The position numbers and the translations under genes were made by a program. Source: Planctomycetes bacterium UBA1662 (GTDB lineage: Bacteria; Planctomycetota; UBA8108). From it: a stretch of 18,138 nt of DNA. Positions within the stretch are counted from its first letter, which is position 1, and the number at the start of each line of letters is the position of its first letter. The notes beneath the pieces were generated by a model. It saw nothing but the letters and a program-made list of their open reading frames with translations. It searched no databases and was not told where the DNA came from. The stretch is taken from contig DCKY01000234.1 in assembly GCA_002320775.1 (NCBI GenBank), forward strand, positions 12,493 to 30,630. Direction: 5' to 3'. Positions 15,354 through 18,138 of this stretch are shown piece by piece.

Positions 15354-16838
15354 ATGAGACTGATGGTGGTTATCCTCAGCTTTGTCGCGGGCCTGGGCGG
15401 TTCAATTGTCCCGGTTTCCGCCACGCCCGCCAAGACTCTCGAGGAACTGCTCAAAGAGCAGGTGCAGAGGTCCGGCGCGCGGTCATCCCTCGTTGGAATT
15501 GCAGTGCTCGGGAACACGGGCAGGGCTCTGGCGTTGCTCAATGCGGATAAGCCCCTGAAGCCAGCCTCCAATATGAAGATCCTCACCACGGTGACGGGGC
15601 TGGAGCTGCTTGGCGTTGATCATCAATACTCGACCCGGATCATCGCCAGGGGTGAGTTGACGAAGGGAAAGATCGCCGGGAACGTGATCGTTCGCGGCAC
15701 CGGAGATCCCAATATTTCCGGACGGTTTCACGATGGAGACCCCCTGTTTCTCTTCCGCCAGTGGGCGAAGAAGCTGAAGCAGGCCGGGCTCAATGAGATT
15801 TCAGGCAACCTGATCGCGGATGACTCCTACTTCGACAAGGTCAGGTTCCTCCCGGGGTGGAATCCGAAGGATCGTGAGAAATGGTACAGCGCCCAGGTGA
15901 GCCCGCTTAGCCTGAATGATAATTGCGTCGAGATCCGGGTTGTTCCCGGAGCGGTCGGTAAATTGGCCAGGGTTGAACTCTCTCCCGCAAGCGCCTTTGT
16001 CACATCATCCGGAGCTCCGAGCACGGTCTCGGGGAAAAAGGTGACGGTGATTGCCAGTCGGTCCATCGAGGGCAACAAGATCGTCATGAAGGGCAGGATC
16101 GGGTCTTCTGCCGGGGCGTGGGCGGGAAGTCTTGCAGTTGATGACCCGGCTCTTTTCTTCGTTCATACGCTTGCCGCCGTTTTGAAGAAGGAGGGAATCA
16201 AGCTGGGGGGGGACATTGTTCGGCTGGGTGCTGCCGATGTGCCTGGCGGCGGCTCGGATGCGACCAAAACGGTCTCTACCGGTGAGAGGGTCCTGGTTGA
16301 GCACAATTCACGTCTCAAGGATGACATCCCGGTGATCAACAAGAAAAGTCAGAACCTTCACGCCGAGCTGTTGCTGAAGGCGACCGGCAGAAAGATTGCC
16401 GGGGAGGGGAGTGTCGCAGGTGGCGGTCGGGCAGTCAGCAAAGCCTTTGCCGGTTTCGGGATAAAAACCAGGGGCCTGGTGGTTGCTGATGGGTCCGGCC
16501 TCTCCCATGACAACCGGGTGACGGCCCGGCAGGTCGTCTCGCTGTTGCACGGGGTTCGGTCCAAGGACTACTATAAAGTGTTCAAAGATTCCCTGCCGGT
16601 TGCAGGCATCGATGGAACGCTGAAGAAGCGGTTTGTGTCGCGCAAGATCCTGGTTGGAAAGGTTTTGGCCAAAACGGGCTATATAAGCGGTGTTTCAGCG
16701 CTTTCAGGTTACGTTCAGAAGGGCAAAACAGTCTGGAGTTTCTCCATTCTCTGCAATTCCTTTCCCGCGAGGAGCCTGAGCCGGGCCAAGAAACTGCAGG
16801 AGGATATTGTCAATATCCTCTATTCCTCGATGCCCTGA
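15354..16838 (+). CDS. dacB: D-alanyl-D-alanine carboxypeptidase/endopeptidase, PBP4 (S13) family
   Basis: Periplasmic serine peptidase that trims D-Ala from peptidoglycan stem peptides and cleaves crosslinks. The 494 residues start with a signal peptide (hydrophobic core about 3-20; cleavage probable after VSA at 21-23). All three penicillin-binding motifs are present: SNMK at 72-75 (catalytic S72), SQN at 332-334 in NKKSQNLHAELL, and KTG at 440-442 in AKTGYISG. DGSGLSHDNRVT (379-390) is also typical of the family. The length is normal, with the extra domain inserted between motifs 1 and 2 as in PBP4. It has its own terminator just downstream (16851-16872) and a dyad-rich upstream region. 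The gene is convergent with nothing and divergent from the basic protein. Family call is firm; the gene name follows the family. Confidence 0.95.
   Translation: MRLMVVILSFVAGLGGSIVPVSATPAKTLEELLKEQVQRSGARSSLVGIAVLGNTGRALALLNADKPLKPASNMKILTTVTGLELLGVDHQYSTRIIARGELTKGKIAGNVIVRGTGDPNISGRFHDGDPLFLFRQWAKKLKQAGLNEISGNLIADDSYFDKVRFLPGWNPKDREKWYSAQVSPLSLNDNCVEIRVVPGAVGKLARVELSPASAFVTSSGAPSTVSGKKVTVIASRSIEGNKIVMKGRIGSSAGAWAGSLAVDDPALFFVHTLAAVLKKEGIKLGGDIVRLGAADVPGGGSDATKTVSTGERVLVEHNSRLKDDIPVINKKSQNLHAELLLKATGRKIAGEGSVAGGGRAVSKAFAGFGIKTRGLVVADGSGLSHDNRVTARQVVSLLHGVRSKDYYKVFKDSLPVAGIDGTLKKRFVSRKILVGKVLAKTGYISGVSALSGYVQKGKTVWSFSILCNSFPARSLSRAKKLQEDIVNILYSSMP
16800..16820 (+). repeat. Near-perfect 21-base palindrome near the end of dacB
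   Basis: GAGGATATTG and CAATATCCTC form a 10-bp perfect inverted repeat around a single central T, inside the dacB coding sequence 18 bases before its stop codon. A single-base loop cannot fold as a hairpin without opening two or more pairs, so a protein-binding site or chance is likelier. Confidence 0.5.
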
Positions 16839-16850
16839 GGAAGCTAATTT

Positions 16851-16872
16851 CAGCCCTCCAGCGGCTGTTTTT
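16851..16872 (+). terminator. Intrinsic terminator after dacB
   Basis: Stem CAGCC (16851-16855) and GGCTG (16863-16867) with a 7-base loop, followed directly by TTTTT (16868-16872). It lies 12 bases after the dacB stop, in the right place for a Rho-independent terminator. The T-run and the right arm are shared with the left arm of a second, longer hairpin (16865-16887), so the two structures compete. Confidence 0.6.
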
Positions 16873-17098
16873 CGGATAGAAAAACAGTAAAGAAAGACCT
16901 TTTTCTTTGGGTGGGATCTTTCACAGCGTTAAAATGATTTTACATCTCAGGCGATGCTGCCAAAGATGACTTATCTTATGGCAGCACAACAAATTACCCT
17001 ATCAGCCAGGAAGATCTTTTCTCATTGGGTAGGGTTTCCAGGTCGGGATAGTGCTGTTATTTCCGACTTTTCTTAATTCTTGGTAGATCCTCTTCGAT
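16865..17098 (+). promoter_or_regulatory. Dyad-rich leader of the FHA-GAF gene
   Basis: Between the dacB terminator and the FHA-GAF start lie four further inverted repeats: CTGTTTTTC/GAAAAACAG (9 bp, 16865-16873 and 16879-16887, loop 5), AAAGAAA/TTTCTTT (7 bp, 16889-16895 and 16902-16908), a strong hairpin with arms TGCTGCCA+AAGAT and ATCTT+A bulge+TGGCAGCA (16955-16986, 13 bp with one bulge, loop 5), and ACCCTA/TAGGGT (16996-17001 and 17030-17035). A weak -10-like TAAAAT sits at 16930-16935. This looks like a structured leader or operator cluster; its function is not known. Confidence 0.45.
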
Positions 17099-18138
17099 AT
17101 GAGTGGCAAGCCACATCAAAAGAGTGCCGATGGTATGCGTAAGCTGCCGAAGTTGATCTTGGCAGAAAACGGTAATCAAACCGTTCTCGAGATCAACCAG
17201 AGGATAACTACGATCGGGCGTTCGCACGAGAATACGGTCGAGATTGCCGATATCAGCAGCTCGCGGCTGCATTGCCAGATCGAGAGGAAGGAAGGCGGTT
17301 TTGAGATTGTCGATCTCAAGAGCCGCAACGGTACGGTGGTCAACGGTGTCCTGGTTCTTCGCAAGGAGCTGCGGCCTGGCGACTGTATTGAGATTGGTAA
17401 GACGCAGGTCTTTTTCGAGCATGTCTCCCAGGAGTACGCAGATGAGACCATTGACCTGACGACGGATTATTTCCTGGAGCCTCTCGAAGGACTGGATGAG
17501 GAAAATCAGCTCAGTGTTCTGAAGACTGAGCGCGAGATCTTTCTCAAGCTCATGGAGATCAATCGCAATCTCAACTCCAGGGTTGTGCTCGATGATCTGC
17601 TCGGGCTGATTGTGGATACAGTGGTCGAGGTGACAAGCGCCGAGAGAGGTTTCTTTCTGCTTGCCGGGGGAGATTTTCTTGAGGTGCGAGCTGCCCGGAA
17701 TATGGATGGTGAAACGGTCAAGGAGCCGCAGCTCAAGTTCTGCGGCGGGATTGCCGGGGATGTTATCGAGTCCAGGAAGCCTCTGTGTTCTGACAACGCG
17801 ATGGACGACAGGCGCTTTCGTGATCTCGAGACGGTCAAGGAGCTCAACCTCAAATCGGTTCTTTGCGTGCCGCTGGTCGGTGAAGATTCTGTGCTTGGCG
17901 CTATCTATGTAGACAATCGCTTTGACGAAGGCGCCTTCACCGGCAACCACCTCAGGTGGCTCGAGATGGTCGCTCACCAGGCGGCGGTCGCGATCCGCAA
18001 CGCCCAACTTTTTGACGAGAACACCTCGCGGGCCGAGGCGCTTGAGCAGGCCCAGCTTCGCCTCGAGCGGGCAAATACGCAGCTCGAGGAAAATGTCATG
18101 AAGAAGACGCTGCAGCTCGAGGAGGCGATCAAGCTGAT
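17099..18138 (+). CDS. FHA-GAF-coiled-coil signalling protein (5' part; runs off the window)
   Basis: Open reading frame with no stop to the window end, giving at least 346 residues. An FHA domain at about 16-108 shows GRSHENTVEI (40-49), SSSRLHC with S54-S55-R56-L57-H58, RNGTVVNG (76-83) and the final strand IEIGKTQVFFEH; this domain binds phosphothreonine peptides. A linker (114-150) leads to a GAF domain at about 160-302 (AERGFFLL, RAARNMDG, GGIAGDVIES, SVLCVPLVGEDSVLGAIYVDN), which binds small ligands. A coiled coil begins near 306 and continues to the edge. This architecture usually ends in a sigma-54-interacting AAA+ and Fis-type HTH domain, or a kinase; that part is not seen here. ATG 17099 follows an in-frame TAG at 17084; ATG 17135 is an alternative. 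Confidence 0.88.
   Translation, partial: MSGKPHQKSADGMRKLPKLILAENGNQTVLEINQRITTIGRSHENTVEIADISSSRLHCQIERKEGGFEIVDLKSRNGTVVNGVLVLRKELRPGDCIEIGKTQVFFEHVSQEYADETIDLTTDYFLEPLEGLDEENQLSVLKTEREIFLKLMEINRNLNSRVVLDDLLGLIVDTVVEVTSAERGFFLLAGGDFLEVRAARNMDGETVKEPQLKFCGGIAGDVIESRKPLCSDNAMDDRRFRDLETVKELNLKSVLCVPLVGEDSVLGAIYVDNRFDEGAFTGNHLRWLEMVAHQAAVAIRNAQLFDENTSRAEALEQAQLRLERANTQLEENVMKKTLQLEEAIKL

Noticed and set aside
17057..18007. Long minus-strand open frame (316 codons)
   Set aside because: It lies opposite the FHA-GAF gene, whose domains are clear on the plus strand; the minus-strand product shows no domain and is a codon-bias shadow.

Overview
The window is about 18.1 kb of chromosomal-looking DNA, GC-rich by eye, from a Gram-negative bacterium. 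Two lipoprotein-type signal peptides, an MCE/Mla-type lipid transport operon and a PBP4-type peptidoglycan hydrolase point to a double envelope. I cannot place the phylum. An FHA-GAF regulator, a squalene/phytoene synthase and a lectin-like jelly-roll lipoprotein would fit a planctomycete/PVC or myxobacterium-like lineage, but that is a guess. Gene starts are often TTG: my preferred starts for the HAD phosphatase, the M48 protease, the large lipoprotein and the DUF2270-like protein are all TTG. I saw no transposase, integrase, CRISPR array, tRNA or rRNA.

Left part (1-5867). On the minus strand, a TPR-like hypothetical protein is followed by an overlapping-frame HAD phosphatase and a candidate terminator. 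Divergent from them is citrate synthase (gltA). Converging on gltA is a minus-strand operon: RidA-like deaminase, M24 Xaa-Pro-type peptidase, then M48 zinc metalloprotease.

Middle (6082-10437). A tight plus-strand cluster has no recognised function as a unit: a 674-residue lipoprotein with a jelly-roll-like domain, a DUF2270-like membrane protein, a small membrane-anchored zinc-ribbon protein, and a four-helix histidine-containing membrane protein. It ends 4 bases from a convergent squalene/phytoene synthase family gene (HpnD-like).

Right part (10638-18138). An overlapping or nearly overlapping operon encodes an MlaE-type permease, an MlaF-type ATPase, an MlaD-type MCE protein with a long repeat-bearing tail, and a small probable lipoprotein. 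Its last stop codon shares a CTAG palindrome with the stop of a convergent gene of unknown function (basic, Cys3His site). Next come dacB (PBP4 family) with a good terminator, a 260-base intergenic region packed with inverted repeats, and the start of an FHA-GAF-coiled-coil signalling protein that runs off the window.

The best candidates for something undescribed are the four-gene membrane/lipoprotein cluster at 6082-9557, the private lipoprotein and tail repeats of the MCE operon, and the dyad-rich region upstream of the FHA-GAF gene. None of these amounts to a proven new system from sequence alone.
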